Shown: positions 16,147 through 29,278 of the stretch, piece after piece
Layout of the letters: the number at the start of each line of letters is the position of its first letter
Position numbering within the stretch: the first letter of the stretch is position 1
Assembly: GCF_037023725.1 (NCBI RefSeq)
Contig: NZ_CP146077.1
Coordinates: 4,439,001 to 4,503,000 of the forward strand
Source of the DNA: Pseudomonas bubulae
GTDB lineage: Bacteria > Pseudomonadota > Gammaproteobacteria > Pseudomonadales > Pseudomonadaceae
DNA length: 64,000 bases
Direction: 5' to 3'
Program-made: the position numbers and the translations under genes
Notes under the pieces: model-generated
Seen by the model: the letters and a program-made list of their open reading frames with translations, nothing else
The model's database searches: none
What the model was told of the DNA's origin: nothing

Positions 16147-17382
16147 TTACTCGCCCTGTCGGGCTGGCGCATCCAGATCAAAAGCGGTGTGCAGGGAACG
16201 CACGGCCAGCTCCAGGTACTTTTCTTCGATCACAACAGACACTTTGATCTCGGAAGTCGAGATCATCAGGATGTTGATGTTTTCCTTGGCCAGCGATTCA
16301 AACATGCGGCTGGCAACGCCTGCATGAGAGCGCATGCCCACACCCACGATCGAAACCTTGGCAATGTTGGTGTCGCCCACCACTTCACGGGCACCGATCT
16401 CGCGAGCGGTATTTTCCAGCACGCTTTGCGCCGCATTGTAGTCATTGCGGTGTACGGTGAAGGTGAAATCGGTGGTGTTATCGTGCGCAACGTTCTGCAC
16501 GATCATGTCGACTTCGATGTTGGCCGCGCTGATCGGGCCCAGAATCTTGAACGCCACGCCCGGGGTGTCCGGCACGCCACGGATGGTCAGCTTGGCTTCG
16601 TCGCGATTGAACGCGATACCAGAAATGATCGGCTGTTCCATGGATTCCTCTTCATCAATAGTAATGAGGGTACCTGGACCCTCCTTGAAGCTGTGCAAAA
16701 CGCGCAGCGGAACGTTGTACTTGCCGGCGAACTCGACTGCGCGGATCTGCAACACCTTGGAACCCAGGCTGGCCATTTCCAGCATTTCTTCGAAGGTGAT
16801 CTTTTCCAGACGCTGCGCCTTGGCCACAACCCGCGGGTCAGTGGTGTAGACGCCGTCAACATCGGTGTAGATCTGGCATTCATCAGCCTTGAGGGCCGCT
16901 GCCAGCGCCACACCCGTGGTATCGGAACCGCCACGGCCCAGCGTGGTGATATTGCCGAGCTCATCAACGCCCTGGAAACCGGCAACCACAACCACACGAC
17001 CGGCCTTGAGATCAGCGCGAATCTTCTGATCGTCAATTTTCAGGATACGGGCCTTGGTGTGCGAGCTGTCCGTGAGGATGCGCACCTGGCTGCCGGTGTA
17101 GGACACGGCCGGCACACCACGCTTGTTCAGCGCCATGGACAGCAGACCAATAGTCACCTGCTCGCCCGTGGATACAATCATATCCAGCTCACGCGGCAAC
17201 GGCTGATCGCTGATTTGCTTGGCCAGGTCGATCAGGCGATTGGTTTCGCCGCTCATGGCCGATAGCACGATCACCAGATCATTGCCGGCTTCGCGGAACT
17301 TCTTAACTTTATCGGCGACCTGCTCGATTCTCTCGACAGTGCCGACCGAGGTGCCTCCGAATTTCTGTACGATCAAAGCCAT
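16147..17382 (-). CDS. lysC: Aspartate kinase LysC
   Basis: A 411-residue aspartokinase catalysing the first step of lysine, threonine, methionine and diaminopimelate synthesis. The kinase motif VQKFGGTSVG is at the start, GRGGSDTTGVALAAAL in the middle, and two ACT domains occupy about residues 265-405 (feedback sites). The gene is the size of the Pseudomonas/Corynebacterium single-function enzymes. An internal in-frame ATG at 16641 with AGAGGA just before it could start a separate regulatory beta subunit of 164 residues, as known for other aspartokinases of this class. It lies between alaS and rsmA in the conserved Pseudomonas order. Confidence 0.96.
   Translation of the reverse strand: MALIVQKFGGTSVGTVERIEQVADKVKKFREAGNDLVIVLSAMSGETNRLIDLAKQISDQPLPRELDMIVSTGEQVTIGLLSMALNKRGVPAVSYTGSQVRILTDSSHTKARILKIDDQKIRADLKAGRVVVVAGFQGVDELGNITTLGRGGSDTTGVALAAALKADECQIYTDVDGVYTTDPRVVAKAQRLEKITFEEMLEMASLGSKVLQIRAVEFAGKYNVPLRVLHSFKEGPGTLITIDEEESMEQPIISGIAFNRDEAKLTIRGVPDTPGVAFKILGPISAANIEVDMIVQNVAHDNTTDFTFTVHRNDYNAAQSVLENTAREIGAREVVGDTNIAKVSIVGVGMRSHAGVASRMFESLAKENINILMISTSEIKVSVVIEEKYLELAVRSLHTAFDLDAPARQGE
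16639..16656 (-). promoter_or_regulatory. Internal ribosome-binding site and start for LysC beta subunit
   Basis: On the minus strand GAAGAGGAATCCATGG places an AGAGGA Shine-Dalgarno four bases before the in-frame Met248 codon. The resulting product would be the ACT-domain half only. Alpha2-beta2 aspartokinases made this way are established in related systems; use of this start here is inferred. Confidence 0.5.
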
Positions 17383-17429
17383 TTCAAAGCAGCCTCAGCC
17401 CATAAAGGGCGCCCATTTATCATTCAAAC

Positions 17430-17458
17430 AACGCGCCGTTACTAGACAACGGCGCGTT
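17430..17458 (-). terminator. Hairpin between alaS and lysC
   Basis: AACGCGCCGTT and AACGGCGCGTT form a perfect 11-bp stem with a 7-base loop, located just after the alaS stop. The following T run is weak, so it may attenuate rather than fully stop transcription into lysC. Confidence 0.6.
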
Positions 17459-17465
17459 CTGGACC

Positions 17466-20084
17466 TCAGATACCCTGCTCGACAAATGGCACGGTCAGAG
17501 CCAGCGCGGCGTCCAGGGCTGCAGCATCAACACCGCCACCTTGCGCCATGTCCGGACGACCACCGCCCTTCCCGCCCACTGCCGCAGCAGCCTGCTTCAT
17601 CAAATCACCGGCTTTGAGTTGGCCAGTCAGGTCTTTGGTTACGCCTGCAACCAGTACAACCTTGTCTTCATGGACACTGCCGAGCAGGATCACCGCACGA
17701 CCGAGCTTGTTCTTCAGCTGATCTACCAGCGCCAGAAGCGCCTTGCCGTCTTGACCGTCCAGGCGGGCGGTCAACACTTTCACGCCTTTTACGTCCACTG
17801 CCGACGATGACAGATCATCACCCGCTGCGCTTGCGGCCTTGGCCTGCAACTGCTCAAGCTGTTTTTCCAGCTGACGGTTGCGCTCAAGTACCGCCGACAA
17901 TTTGTCGACCAGGTTCTCGCGCGAGCCCTTGACCAGGCTGGCGGCTTCCTTGAGCTGCTCTTCGGCAGCATTTAGGTAAGCCAGTGCGGCTGCGCCGGTC
18001 ACCGCTTCAATACGACGGATACCGGAGGCTACACCGCCTTCGCTGATGATTTTCATCAGGCCGATATCACCGGTGCGCTTGGCGTGGATACCACCACACA
18101 GCTCAACCGAGAAATCACCACCCATGCTCAGCACGCGCACGCTGTCGCCGTACTTCTCGCCAAACAGCGCCATGGCGCCTTTTTCCTTGGCGGTTTCGAT
18201 GTCGGTTTCTTCAGTCTCGACCGGGGTATTCTTGCGAATCTCGGCGTTGACGATATCTTCCAGCGCCTTGATCTGCTCAGGCTTGATCGCTTCGAAGTGA
18301 CTGAAGTCAAAACGCATGCGCTGGCTGTCAACCAGAGAGCCTTTCTGCTGAACGTGCTCGCCCAGAACCTGGCGCAAGGCGGCGTGCAGCAAGTGGGTGG
18401 CCGAGTGGTTCAGCGCCGTGGCGTGACGCACATCGGCGTCCACCTGGGCTTCAACGGTTTCGCCCACTTTCAGGCCGCCCGCAGCAACCACGCCGTGGTG
18501 CAGGAAAGCGCCACCGGTCTTGGTGGTGTCGCGCACGTCAAAGCGGGCAGCACCCGCCTGCAGGTAACCGCAATCGCCGACCTGACCGCCCGATTCGGCA
18601 TAGAACGGGGTCTGGTCGAGAATCACCACACCCTCGTCGCCTTCGTTCAGGCTGGCAACCGACTGCCCTTCTTTATACAGCGCAACCACCTTGGCCGAGG
18701 CCTGGGTAGCGTTGTAACCGACAAACTCGGTCGGCACGTCGACTTTGACCAGGGTGTTGTAGTCCAGGCCAAACGAGCTGGCCGAACGGGCACGCACACG
18801 CTGGGCTTCCATCTCGCGTTCGAAGCCTTCTTCGTCCACGGTCAGGTTGCGCTCGCGGGCGATATCGGCCGTCAGGTCCATCGGGAAGCCGTAGGTGTCG
18901 TAGAGCTTGAACACTACGTCGCCAGGCACCACGGTGCCCTTGAGCTCAGCCAGATCCAGCTCGAGGATTTTCAGACCCTGCTCCAGGGTCTTGGAGAACT
19001 GCTCTTCTTCAGCCTTGAGCACGCGCTCGATATTGGCCTGCTCGCGCACCAGCTCCGGGAAGCTGGCACCCATCTCGGCCACCAGGGCCGCGACGATCTT
19101 GTAGAAGAAATTGCCAGTAGCACCCAGCTTGTTGCCATGACGGCAGGCGCGACGAATGATGCGGCGCAGCACGTAGCCGCGACCTTCGTTCGATGGCAGT
19201 ACACCGTCGGCGATCAGGAAGCTGCACGAACGGATATGGTCCGCTACCACCTTGAGCGATGCCTGGCCTTCGTTGGCGCAGCCGATCGCGTCCGCCGCTG
19301 CGGTCAGCAGGCTCTGGAACAGGTCGATATCGTAGTTGGAGTTGACGTGCTGCATCACCGCACTGATCCGCTCCAGGCCCATGCCGGTGTCTACCGACGG
19401 CGCTGGCAACGGATGCAACACGCCATCGGCGGTGCGGTTGAACTGCATGAAAACGTTGTTCCAGATTTCGATGTAACGGTCGCCGTCTTCGTCTGGCGAG
19501 CCCGGCGGGCCACCCCAGATTTCCGGGCCGTGATCGTAGAAAATCTCGGTGCACGGGCCGCACGGGCCGGTATCGCCCATGGTCCAGAAGTTGTCCGATG
19601 CATACGGCGCGCCCTTGTTGTCGCCGATACGGATCATGCGCTCGGCAGGCACGCCGACGTCCTGGGTCCAGATGTCGTAGGCTTCGTCATCGCTGGCGTA
19701 GACGGTCACCCACAGCTTGTCTTTGGGCAGCTTGAGAACACCGGTCAGGAAGGTCCAGGCGAAATTGATCGCATCTTTCTTGAAGTAATCGCCAAAGCTG
19801 AAATTGCCGAGCATTTCAAAGAAGGTGTGGTGACGGGCGGTGTAACCGACGTTTTCCAGGTCGCTGTTCTTGCCGCCGGCACGCACGCACTTCTGGCTGC
19901 TGGTCGCTCGGGTGTAGGCACGTTTTTCTTGACCCAGGAAACAGTCCTTGAACTGGTTCATCCCCGCGTTGGTGAACAGCAGGGTCGGGTCGTTATTAGG
20001 GACCAAGGAGCTGGAAGGGACACGGGTGTGACCTTGCTCCTCGAAGAAGCGAAGGAAGGCTTCACGGATTTCTGCGCTTTTCAT
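17466..20084 (-). CDS. alaS: Alanyl-tRNA synthetase
   Basis: An 872-residue class II synthetase. The catalytic core begins [19 protein letters not shown]; the editing domain carries the zinc motif HSATHLLH and the later [13 protein letters not shown], and the C-Ala domain follows to [11 protein letters not shown] near the end. The ATG at 20084 is chosen because it gives the standard AlaRS N-terminus and has GGAAG upstream; the frame is open further left without family similarity. It is followed by lysC, the typical Pseudomonas order. Confidence 0.97.
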   Translation of the reverse strand: MKSAEIREAFLRFFEEQGHTRVPSSSLVPNNDPTLLFTNAGMNQFKDCFLGQEKRAYTRATSSQKCVRAGGKNSDLENVGYTARHHTFFEMLGNFSFGDYFKKDAINFAWTFLTGVLKLPKDKLWVTVYASDDEAYDIWTQDVGVPAERMIRIGDNKGAPYASDNFWTMGDTGPCGPCTEIFYDHGPEIWGGPPGSPDEDGDRYIEIWNNVFMQFNRTADGVLHPLPAPSVDTGMGLERISAVMQHVNSNYDIDLFQSLLTAAADAIGCANEGQASLKVVADHIRSCSFLIADGVLPSNEGRGYVLRRIIRRACRHGNKLGATGNFFYKIVAALVAEMGASFPELVREQANIERVLKAEEEQFSKTLEQGLKILELDLAELKGTVVPGDVVFKLYDTYGFPMDLTADIARERNLTVDEEGFEREMEAQRVRARSASSFGLDYNTLVKVDVPTEFVGYNATQASAKVVALYKEGQSVASLNEGDEGVVILDQTPFYAESGGQVGDCGYLQAGAARFDVRDTTKTGGAFLHHGVVAAGGLKVGETVEAQVDADVRHATALNHSATHLLHAALRQVLGEHVQQKGSLVDSQRMRFDFSHFEAIKPEQIKALEDIVNAEIRKNTPVETEETDIETAKEKGAMALFGEKYGDSVRVLSMGGDFSVELCGGIHAKRTGDIGLMKIISEGGVASGIRRIEAVTGAAALAYLNAAEEQLKEAASLVKGSRENLVDKLSAVLERNRQLEKQLEQLQAKAASAAGDDLSSSAVDVKGVKVLTARLDGQDGKALLALVDQLKNKLGRAVILLGSVHEDKVVLVAGVTKDLTGQLKAGDLMKQAAAAVGGKGGGRPDMAQGGGVDAAALDAALALTVPFVEQGI

Positions 20085-20230
20085 AGGTTCTTCCACGGAG
20101 GCTGCGGCCAGAGGCAAGTAAATCACGTCAATCGACAGTGCGACTCGCAAAGGGCCGCATTATATCGGCCCTTCGCCCCGGGTACAGCGTGTTTATACGA
20201 TAGCGACAAGCAATTGGACGGATTGAACGC

Positions 20231-21235
20231 TTATTGAAGGGAAAACTCGGCAAAAACCGCTATCACCTGCTCAATCTGGCTGCGACTGACATCCATGTGC
20301 GTCACCATTCGCAAGCGCGGCGCGGCACTGAGCCTGATCCCCTGGCCGGCCGCAAAGGCCTTGAGTGCCTCGGCACGCTCACCGATCTGGACGTAGACCA
20401 TATTGGTCTGCACCGGCTCAACCTCATAACCGGCAGCACGCAGGCCCTCGGCCAGCAACTGGGCATTGGCATGGTCATCGGCCAGACGCGCCACCTGATG
20501 ATCCAGTGCATACAGCCCGGCAGCCGCCAGTTGACCGGCCTGGCGCATGCCGCCCCCGACCATCTTGCGCAGGCGCCGGGCGCGGGAGACAAGCTCGGCG
20601 GTGCCGCACAACACCGACCCCACGGGCGCGCCCAGGCCTTTGGACAGACAGACCGATACCGAATCGAAATGGCGGGTGATATCACCGGCGTCAACGCCCA
20701 GTTTGACCGCCGCGTTGTACAACCGCGCGCCATCAAGATGCAGCGCCAGGCCGTGCTCGCGGGTCAGGCGGCCGGCCGCTGCCAGGTACTCGGTGGGCAG
20801 CACCTTGCCTTGCATGGTGTTTTCCAGCGCAAGCAGGCGGGTGCGGGCAAAGTGGAAGTCATCCGGTTTGATCGCGGCAGCCACCTGTTTCAGATCAAGC
20901 GAGCCATCGGCCTGCACCTCCAGCGGTTGCGGCTGAATGGACCCCAGGACCGCCGCCCCGCCACCTTCGTACTTATAGGTGTGAGCCTGCTGACCGACGA
21001 TGTATTCATCACCGCGCTCGCAATGCGCCATCAAGGCCAGCAGGTTGCTCATGGTGCCGGTGGGCACAAACAGCCCCCTGGCAAAGCCCAGGCGCAATGC
21101 CAGCTCGGATTCCAGTTTGTTCACCGAAGGATCTTCGCCATACACATCATCGCCCATAGGCGCATTTGCCATGGCTTCACGCATGCCTGGGGTGGGTTGG
21201 GTCACGGTGTCACTACGAAGATCGATAACAGACAT
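20231..21235 (-). CDS. ltaE: Low-specificity L-threonine aldolase
   Basis: A 334-residue PLP enzyme cleaving L-threonine or L-allo-threonine to glycine and acetaldehyde. MSVIDLRSDTVTQPTPGMREAM is the family's N-terminal signature, GDDVYGEDPSVNKLE follows, and the PLP lysine is in VCLSKGLGAPVGS near residue 197. Length is normal. It lies upstream of alaS in the same direction with a 146-bp gap, so it may be separately transcribed. Its role overlaps with glycine synthesis and detoxification of phenylserine-type compounds. Confidence 0.93.
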   Translation of the reverse strand: MSVIDLRSDTVTQPTPGMREAMANAPMGDDVYGEDPSVNKLESELALRLGFARGLFVPTGTMSNLLALMAHCERGDEYIVGQQAHTYKYEGGGAAVLGSIQPQPLEVQADGSLDLKQVAAAIKPDDFHFARTRLLALENTMQGKVLPTEYLAAAGRLTREHGLALHLDGARLYNAAVKLGVDAGDITRHFDSVSVCLSKGLGAPVGSVLCGTAELVSRARRLRKMVGGGMRQAGQLAAAGLYALDHQVARLADDHANAQLLAEGLRAAGYEVEPVQTNMVYVQIGERAEALKAFAAGQGIRLSAAPRLRMVTHMDVSRSQIEQVIAVFAEFSLQ

Positions 21236-21454
21236 GGCATTGGCCTCGGCAAGGTTTGATCAGTGTTGAATGCTAAACGTGCGATTCCCGCCAGAACAAG
21301 CCTACTCTGCAGCGATCGACAATATTCGGATACTCACGTAGGAATTACCTTATTAATGAAATGGAAAAACTGATAGCTATTAGCAAAAAGCATCAATGCA
21401 TACTCGAAAAATATGTGATACAAAATGTCCGCCGCCAGAAAGGCTGGTGGCAAC

Positions 21455-21619
21455 GTTCTCAGGGCGGGGTGCGACTCCCCACCGGCGGTAATTGCGCGCA
21501 AAGCGCATAGCCCGCGAGCGCTTGGCACATTCTTGAGCTTCGGCCAGGAATAAACCAAGGTCAGCAGACCCGGTGTGATCCCGGGGCCGACGGTCATAGT
21601 CCGGATGAAGAGAGAACGG
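21455..21619 (+). ncRNA. FMN riboswitch (RFN element)
   Basis: Conserved RFN blocks are seen in order: TTCTCAGGGCGGGGTGCGA, CTCCCCACCGGCGGTAAT, AGCCCGCGAGCG, GGTCAGCAGACCCGGTG, GATCCCGGGGCCGACGGTC and ATAGTCCGGATGAAGAGAGA. It precedes the lumazine synthase gene by about 130 bases, which hold the expression platform. FMN binding would reduce expression. The remaining parts of the 21236-21752 gap show no gene; 21236-21454 would carry the promoters for this transcript and for ltaE. Confidence 0.95.
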
Positions 21620-21752
21620 GATTGGCGCCAAAGGGCCGTCAACCAGGCGGGATAGTGGCGATGCCGTATGGCCGTGCGCTGCCCTCCTGAACGTACCCTT
21701 TAATCCCATTCGATTCATATGCCCTGTTTTTCACACAAACAGGAATCTGAAC

Positions 21753-22247
21753 ATGCAACCTACAGCTATTCACCACAACGAACGTGTCGCATTTATCCAG
21801 GCTTCCTGGCACAAAGAGATTGTCGACCAGAGCCGCAAGGGCTTCCTGGCCGAAATGCTGGTGCTGGGCTATCAGGAAAGCGACATCGATTTCTTCGAAG
21901 TCGGCGGCGCATTCGAGATCCCGCTGCACGCCAAACTGCTGGCCAAGACCGGTCGTTACGCCGGAATTGTCGGCGCCGCACTGGTCGTGGATGGCGGCAT
22001 CTACCGTCACGACTTTGTTGCCCAGACGGTCGTCAGCGGCCTGATGCAAGTACAACTGGAAACCGAAGTGCCGGTGTTCTCCGTCAGCCTCACGCCGCAC
22101 CACTTCCACGCCGGTGAGGAGCATCAGAAGTTTTTCTTTGAGCACTTCGTGCACAAAGGCCAGGAAGCCGCCCGGACGTGCGTAGACACACTGCAGAAAA
22201 TCCGCAACATCAAGCGCATGGATACCCAGCAAAAACGCGCGGTGTAA
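21753..22247 (+). CDS. ribH2: 6,7-dimethyl-8-ribityllumazine synthase, type II (RibH2-like)
   Basis: A 164-residue enzyme of riboflavin synthesis, condensing the ribityl-aminouracil and dihydroxybutanone phosphate to lumazine. The motifs WHKEIVDQSRKGFLAEM, VGGAFEIPLHAKLLAKTGRY and VDGGIYRHDFVAQTVVSGLM fit the shorter-fold, decameric type II lumazine synthases known from Brucella and rhizobia rather than the housekeeping 60-mer RibH, and VSLTPHHFH supplies the catalytic histidine region. It is controlled by the upstream FMN riboswitch and stands alone, away from the main rib operon. This would be a second, flavin-regulated copy. Confidence 0.9.
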   Translation: MQPTAIHHNERVAFIQASWHKEIVDQSRKGFLAEMLVLGYQESDIDFFEVGGAFEIPLHAKLLAKTGRYAGIVGAALVVDGGIYRHDFVAQTVVSGLMQVQLETEVPVFSVSLTPHHFHAGEEHQKFFFEHFVHKGQEAARTCVDTLQKIRNIKRMDTQQKRAV

Positions 22248-22256
22248 TGCCTGATT

Positions 22257-22290
22257 CCCCGGCCAGCCCTGAAACCAGGCTCGCCGGGGA
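22257..22290 (+). terminator. GC-rich hairpin after ribH2
   Basis: CCCCGGCCAGCC and AGGCTCGCCGGGG pair with small mismatches around GAAACC. There is no clear T run, so a terminator role is tentative. Confidence 0.45.
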
Positions 22291-22399
22291 GCACACCATA
22301 AACATGTAACGCACACATAAGCCATCCAGGCGTTTCAATTGTCGACACAGGTGCCCGGTCACCGATGACATTTGAACTTGACGCCCAGGAGCATCTCTT

Positions 22400-23881
22400 A
22401 TGTGCCCAACCCCGCCCCCAGTAACAACTACCCCTCTGCCAGCCCCTCATCATTTCGAGTTTGACGGCGGTGCCCAGGCCCCGCTCGAAAGAACCGAAAC
22501 AACGGTTTCACACCCCCTGCCCCATGTGACAGAGAGCACCACACAAAGCATTCTTCATATTGGCGATAACGCCACCCTCGTGCGCTACGTCACTGAAGGC
22601 GTCCTGTACCCCCGCCCCATTGACCGCCTGGTCTTCCGTGCCTCGGTGGCGCGGGCATCCATTTGCGTCACCAAGGGCGACAACGACTCTCTGCTGATCG
22701 ACCTGAACCATGAGCGCTATCGGATAAAGCCTGCAAGTGCAAAGCAGATCATCGAAATTCATACCTTGAACGGCAACGATACGGTTTACATCGCCGACAC
22801 CCTGAAAAACACCTTTCATATCGAAACCGGCCCCGGCAATGACACCGTCGTGACCAGCAGCGGCAAGTCCACGGTGCTGACCGGTACTGGCGATGACATG
22901 GTGATGACCCGTGGGGGCACCAGCTACGTAGACACTGGAGATGGCAATGACATCGTCAACGCCAATGGCACGGGCACAACCGTTGCCTACACGGGCAAAG
23001 GGGCAGACTTTTTTCGTGGCGGGGCCGGCATGGCCTTTATCGACGCAGGAGAAGGTGACGATGTAGCCGTCGGAGGCCAGGGCCACAGCATTCTATGCGG
23101 GGGCGACGGCGATGACCTTATTACAGCCGGAGCGGGCTCCAATGTGATCTATACCGGCCAGGGCCAGGACATCCTCAATCAAATAAAAGACAGGGACAAA
23201 GTATTCACCGACAGCGAGCCCACCTATATCGCCGAAGGCAGAATCACCCCGCACAAAAAGGTCGCCAATACATTTATTGGCAGCCCAATCCCCCTGCCGG
23301 AATCAGGGCTGATTATTCAAGGCAGCGAAGAGTTTATCGTAAGGGTTCAGGATGACTTGAAACTGTTGCTGAGCTCCGGCAACGGGAGCCAGCTACTGCG
23401 CGAACTGACAAAAAGTATTCGTAAAAGCCAGAAACCCATCACCATCGCCGAACTCAAGCAGGTAAATAACGGCCTATACATACCCAATCTGGGTGATGGC
23501 CGGTCTTTTATTCAGGTCGGGATGGCAGGTCTGCCTGATTTCGGAGGAACGGTGTACTACAACCCGGCATTTTCCACACCCGGCGCGATACCGCTTACCT
23601 CTCTCTACCACGAGCTATGCCACGCCTACAACTTTGTCACGGGCACACGATTTTTAGGCGCAAGCCCCGACGGGCATCAGGGAACCAAGCAAGCTGCGCT
23701 GGTGAAAAATGATGAACTGCAGGCCGTGGGCTTACCTTGCAACACAGAGCCCTTTGACTTCGATAAAGACCCTGCAACCCCTGCCCTCCCCACGAACCCG
23801 GCACAGTTCAGCGAAAACGGCATACGCGAAGAACTGGGGCTGCCCCTGCGCAAAACCTATATCCATTACTCGGATGATTAA
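22400..23881 (+). CDS. RTX-like repeat protein with C-terminal M91-type metallopeptidase domain (effector-like)
   Basis: A 493-residue protein. Residues about 1-60 are proline-rich and low-complexity; residues about 130-265 hold a run of glycine/aspartate repeats of RTX or haemolysin type ([48 protein letters not shown]). The C-terminal part has the zinc motif HELCH (404-408, [11 protein letters not shown]) followed by [10 protein letters not shown] and [16 protein letters not shown], a pattern like the M91 family of NleD/HopH1 type III effectors. Some members cut host MAP kinases. No type I, III or VI secretion genes lie in the window. AGGAG precedes the ATG. It overlaps the convergent astE gene by four bases. 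Confidence 0.78.
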   Translation: MCPTPPPVTTTPLPAPHHFEFDGGAQAPLERTETTVSHPLPHVTESTTQSILHIGDNATLVRYVTEGVLYPRPIDRLVFRASVARASICVTKGDNDSLLIDLNHERYRIKPASAKQIIEIHTLNGNDTVYIADTLKNTFHIETGPGNDTVVTSSGKSTVLTGTGDDMVMTRGGTSYVDTGDGNDIVNANGTGTTVAYTGKGADFFRGGAGMAFIDAGEGDDVAVGGQGHSILCGGDGDDLITAGAGSNVIYTGQGQDILNQIKDRDKVFTDSEPTYIAEGRITPHKKVANTFIGSPIPLPESGLIIQGSEEFIVRVQDDLKLLLSSGNGSQLLRELTKSIRKSQKPITIAELKQVNNGLYIPNLGDGRSFIQVGMAGLPDFGGTVYYNPAFSTPGAIPLTSLYHELCHAYNFVTGTRFLGASPDGHQGTKQAALVKNDELQAVGLPCNTEPFDFDKDPATPALPTNPAQFSENGIREELGLPLRKTYIHYSDD

Positions 23882-24888
23882 CCCTGTGGGGCCAGGGTTG
23901 TCGGTTCGATAATGATACCGGCGCGCAGGCCATTTTTGACTTTAGGGTTGGGAAAGATGATCCGCGCACCCTCTTCTTCAATAATCCAGCGGGTTTTGCC
24001 GGCGTCTTGCGCCAGTAGATAGCCCTTGGGCAACTCGCTGAAATTTTCGATATCGGCAGGCAAGTGCAGGATAAAGGCATCACTGTGCTTGATGACTTCA
24101 CGCGCCACACTGAACAACTGCAAACCCTCGAGCGAAGCATCGGCCAGTGCTGGCTCGCTACCCTCGATCATCTGCTGCAAACGCTGCTCCAGACGTTCGA
24201 CATTGACTCCGCCGTTCTGCCCGAAAGGCCGGGCCTTGCCCAACTCAAGGGTAAACGCCTCGGCGCCCAAGCGATCGTAGGTATAGGCACTGAACACAAT
24301 GGAGGGCTTGTTTTGCAACAGCACCGCTTCCATCCCGGCCGCACGCAAGCGCGACAGCTCTTCGCGAGAGTGGCTACGGCCCTCCTTGAAGGGATACAAC
24401 GCAAACTGCTCGATCTTCGACCCTCGAATGGCCGTGTGCAAGTCGTAGTGCAGACGAGTACGCCCGGGAGGGCTGAAAAAGGTTTCAGCCAGGTGTTCAA
24501 GCTCGCAAGCACGCAGGGCTTCGGGGCCACTGCTGCTTTCGTGACGGCCGTTGAACAGCCGGTTGAGGTCTTCCTCGACAAAACGTGCGCCAGTACGCAT
24601 GGCGCCGGGGTTGCCGAACAGGAACAGAATTCGCGCACGGGGCTTGATAGTACCCCGTGCAATGGCCTGCAACAGGCGATCAAGCAACTCGATCGGCGCT
24701 GTTTCATTGCCATGGATGCCGGCTGACAACAACAGATCCATACCGTTGTCACGAGCCTCGGGCGGGCGCACTTCAAGCGCGCCTTCGGTCAGCCAGCGCA
24801 TCCGCACGCCGTCGACAGTCAGTTGAGTTTTCTCGGCCGGTTCACGTCCGGCCAAGGTCAGTTCAAGCAGTTTGCCGAGAGCGAGCAT
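23878..24888 (-). CDS. astE: Succinylglutamate desuccinylase (AruE/AstE)
   Basis: A 336-residue zinc hydrolase performing the last AST step, N-succinylglutamate to glutamate and succinate. The zinc motif GIHGNETAP (with H and E ligands, near residue 54) and the later [12 protein letters not shown] with its histidine are seen. It is the last gene of the leftward aru set and its stop overlaps the convergent RTX-M91 gene by four bases, so the two cannot both have a terminator downstream in the usual place. Length matches the family. Confidence 0.95.
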   Translation of the reverse strand: MLALGKLLELTLAGREPAEKTQLTVDGVRMRWLTEGALEVRPPEARDNGMDLLLSAGIHGNETAPIELLDRLLQAIARGTIKPRARILFLFGNPGAMRTGARFVEEDLNRLFNGRHESSSGPEALRACELEHLAETFFSPPGRTRLHYDLHTAIRGSKIEQFALYPFKEGRSHSREELSRLRAAGMEAVLLQNKPSIVFSAYTYDRLGAEAFTLELGKARPFGQNGGVNVERLEQRLQQMIEGSEPALADASLEGLQLFSVAREVIKHSDAFILHLPADIENFSELPKGYLLAQDAGKTRWIIEEEGARIIFPNPKVKNGLRAGIIIEPTTLAPQG

Positions 24889-24900
24889 AGAACTTCCTTA

Positions 24901-25188
24901 TCAGTGGTTGCAGTCCGGACCGTGTACGTGACCGTCTTCATCATCGCCCAGATCAGCCGGTTCCATTTCCAGTTGCAGGCTCACAAGGTTAGTCGCCAAT
25001 GGGCGCAGCAGCAGGTTGGCGTATTCGGCATCGCCTTCTTCAACGTCTACACCGATCAGCAACTGGCCACGGCCGTCCTGCTGAATCCACAATTCCTTGC
25101 CCTGCCACATGACGGCAACGCGCGTGCAGGACGTTTCCAGCTGGGTACCGTCGGTGTCTTCAAGGATCAGCTTCAGGGTATCAGTCAT
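24901..25188 (-). CDS. Conserved small protein of the aru cluster, unknown function
   Basis: A 95-residue acidic protein, mostly beta-type in composition (LKLILEDTDGTQLETSCTRVAVMWQGKELWIQQ), ending DDEDGHVHGPDCNH, a histidine/cysteine-rich tail that could bind metal. A small gene in the same place, between aruB and aruE, is found in P. aeruginosa (PA0900, from memory). It is 12 bp from astE and 67 bp from astB, so it is part of the operon. Its role is not known. Confidence 0.85.
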   Translation of the reverse strand: MTDTLKLILEDTDGTQLETSCTRVAVMWQGKELWIQQDGRGQLLIGVDVEEGDAEYANLLLRPLATNLVSLQLEMEPADLGDDEDGHVHGPDCNH

Positions 25189-25255
25189 TTCATCGCTCTC
25201 ATTGGGGTGTGAAGGTGCGTGCCCGGCGTCAACTATCGCCCAGGCACAGCGCCTT

Positions 25256-26602
25256 TCAATTGATCTGGAAGGGGTAAACCGCGCCCAGTTTAAGGATTTG
25301 CGTCAGTTCATCCAATGCCGTGCGGCATTCAAGCAGCAATTGTGGATCAGCCAGGTCACTTTCGCGCAAAGCATCACGATAATGTTTGTTCACCCAGACC
25401 GTCAGGGTGTCGTACAGCGCCGGGGTCATGATCACGCCGGGGTTGACGGCCGCCAGCTCGGTTTCGTTGAGCGCGACCCGCAGGCGCAGGCACGCCGGAC
25501 CACCGCCATTCTGCATGCTCTGCTTGAGGTCGAACACCTTGACCTCACGGATCGGCCCGCCAGCGGCCGTCAGCCCTTGCAGGTACTGCCACACGCGCGG
25601 GTTGGCACGACACTCTTCAGGCACGATCAATAGCATCGAGCCATCGGCGCGGCTCAGCAGCTGGCTGTTGAACAGATAAGAGCGCACGGCATCTTCCACG
25701 GCCACCTGATCACGGGGCACGCTGATCGACTGGAAGTTGGCGCCGCGGGTCGCCAGCTTGGCCTGCAACTCGGCCAGCATCTGCTCGGTATTGAGGAAAG
25801 CATCCTGGTGATGGAACAACAGTTCACCATTACCCACGGCGATCACGTCGTTATGAAACACACCCTGGTCAATGACCGCAGGATTTTGCTGGGCAAACAC
25901 CACACCCTCCTCGCTCAGGCCATGCAGGCGAGCCACTGCCTGCGAAGCCTCGAGGGTCTGGCGCGCCGGGTATTTTTGCGGTGCCGGGTAACGACTGTCG
26001 AACGCACTGCGGCCGAACACAAAAAACTCGACACCGGCCTCACCATAATCGCGGCAAAAACGCGTGTGGTTGGCTGCACCTTCATCGCCAAATTGCGCCA
26101 CTGCCGGCAAAGCCGCGTGGTGGGCAAAATGCTCCTGATCGGCAAACATCGCGCCCAGCACGCGACTGGTGGTCGGGTGCTCGATACTGCGATGGTATTT
26201 GCAATTGAGGTTGGCAGCGGTGAAGTGCACGCGACCGTCAGCGGTGTCGGCACTGGGGCTGACTGTGGCCGCATTGGCTACCCACATGCTCGAGGCCGAG
26301 CAGCTGGCGACCAGCAATGGCATGGCCTCTTTGGCGGCGCGCTCGATCACCTGAGCATCAGTCCCGGCAAAACCCAGGCTGCGCAAGGCAGCAACGTCCG
26401 GACGCTCTTGCGGGGCCAGCACGCCCTGGACAAAGCCCATGTCCATCAACGCTTTCATTTTTTCCAGGCCTTGCAGCGCAGCTTCCTTAGGGTTGGAAGC
26501 CTGCTGGCTGTTGCTCTGGGAAGCGACGTTGCCAAACGACAAACCGCCATAGTTATGGGTCGGCCCCACTAAACCGTCAAAATTGACTTCAAAGGACTTC
26601 AT
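25256..26602 (-). CDS. astB: N-succinylarginine dihydrolase (AruB/AstB)
   Basis: A 448-residue enzyme of the pentein (guanidino-modifying) fold that hydrolyses N2-succinylarginine to succinylornithine, CO2 and two NH3. The start [21 protein letters not shown] is the family signature; a catalytic histidine lies in [12 protein letters not shown] context ([13 protein letters not shown]) and the nucleophilic cysteine in [12 protein letters not shown]. It is third in the pathway enzymes of the leftward aru operon, separated from astD by a REPIN. Confidence 0.96.
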   Translation of the reverse strand: MKSFEVNFDGLVGPTHNYGGLSFGNVASQSNSQQASNPKEAALQGLEKMKALMDMGFVQGVLAPQERPDVAALRSLGFAGTDAQVIERAAKEAMPLLVASCSASSMWVANAATVSPSADTADGRVHFTAANLNCKYHRSIEHPTTSRVLGAMFADQEHFAHHAALPAVAQFGDEGAANHTRFCRDYGEAGVEFFVFGRSAFDSRYPAPQKYPARQTLEASQAVARLHGLSEEGVVFAQQNPAVIDQGVFHNDVIAVGNGELLFHHQDAFLNTEQMLAELQAKLATRGANFQSISVPRDQVAVEDAVRSYLFNSQLLSRADGSMLLIVPEECRANPRVWQYLQGLTAAGGPIREVKVFDLKQSMQNGGGPACLRLRVALNETELAAVNPGVIMTPALYDTLTVWVNKHYRDALRESDLADPQLLLECRTALDELTQILKLGAVYPFQIN

Positions 26603-26642
26603 CAGCGAGGCTCCGGAAAACGGTTATAAGTCATACAGCACC

Positions 26643-26704
26643 TGTGGGAGCGAGCCTGCTCGCGAATGGCCTTTAAGGCTTTCGCGAGCAAGCTCGCTCC
26701 CACA
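26643..26704. repeat. REPIN between astB and astD
   Basis: TGTGGGAGCGAGCCTGCTCG pairs with its reverse complement ending AGCTCGCTCCCACA; only 22 bases of loop. It is inside an operon and could stabilise or segment the transcript. Confidence 0.88.
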
Positions 26705-26719
26705 GGGTTGAGATAAGCG

Positions 26720-29223
<2,504 letters not shown>

Positions 29224-29278
29224 GCTATCTCCTTGGACGGGGCTCGCTGACGACCCCCGCGAAACTCGCTCAAACGCG

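Noticed and set aside
18084..20237. Very long plus-strand frame opposite alaS
   Set aside because: Antisense shadow of a conserved essential gene, with histidine- and glutamine-rich sequence typical of GC-rich antisense frames.
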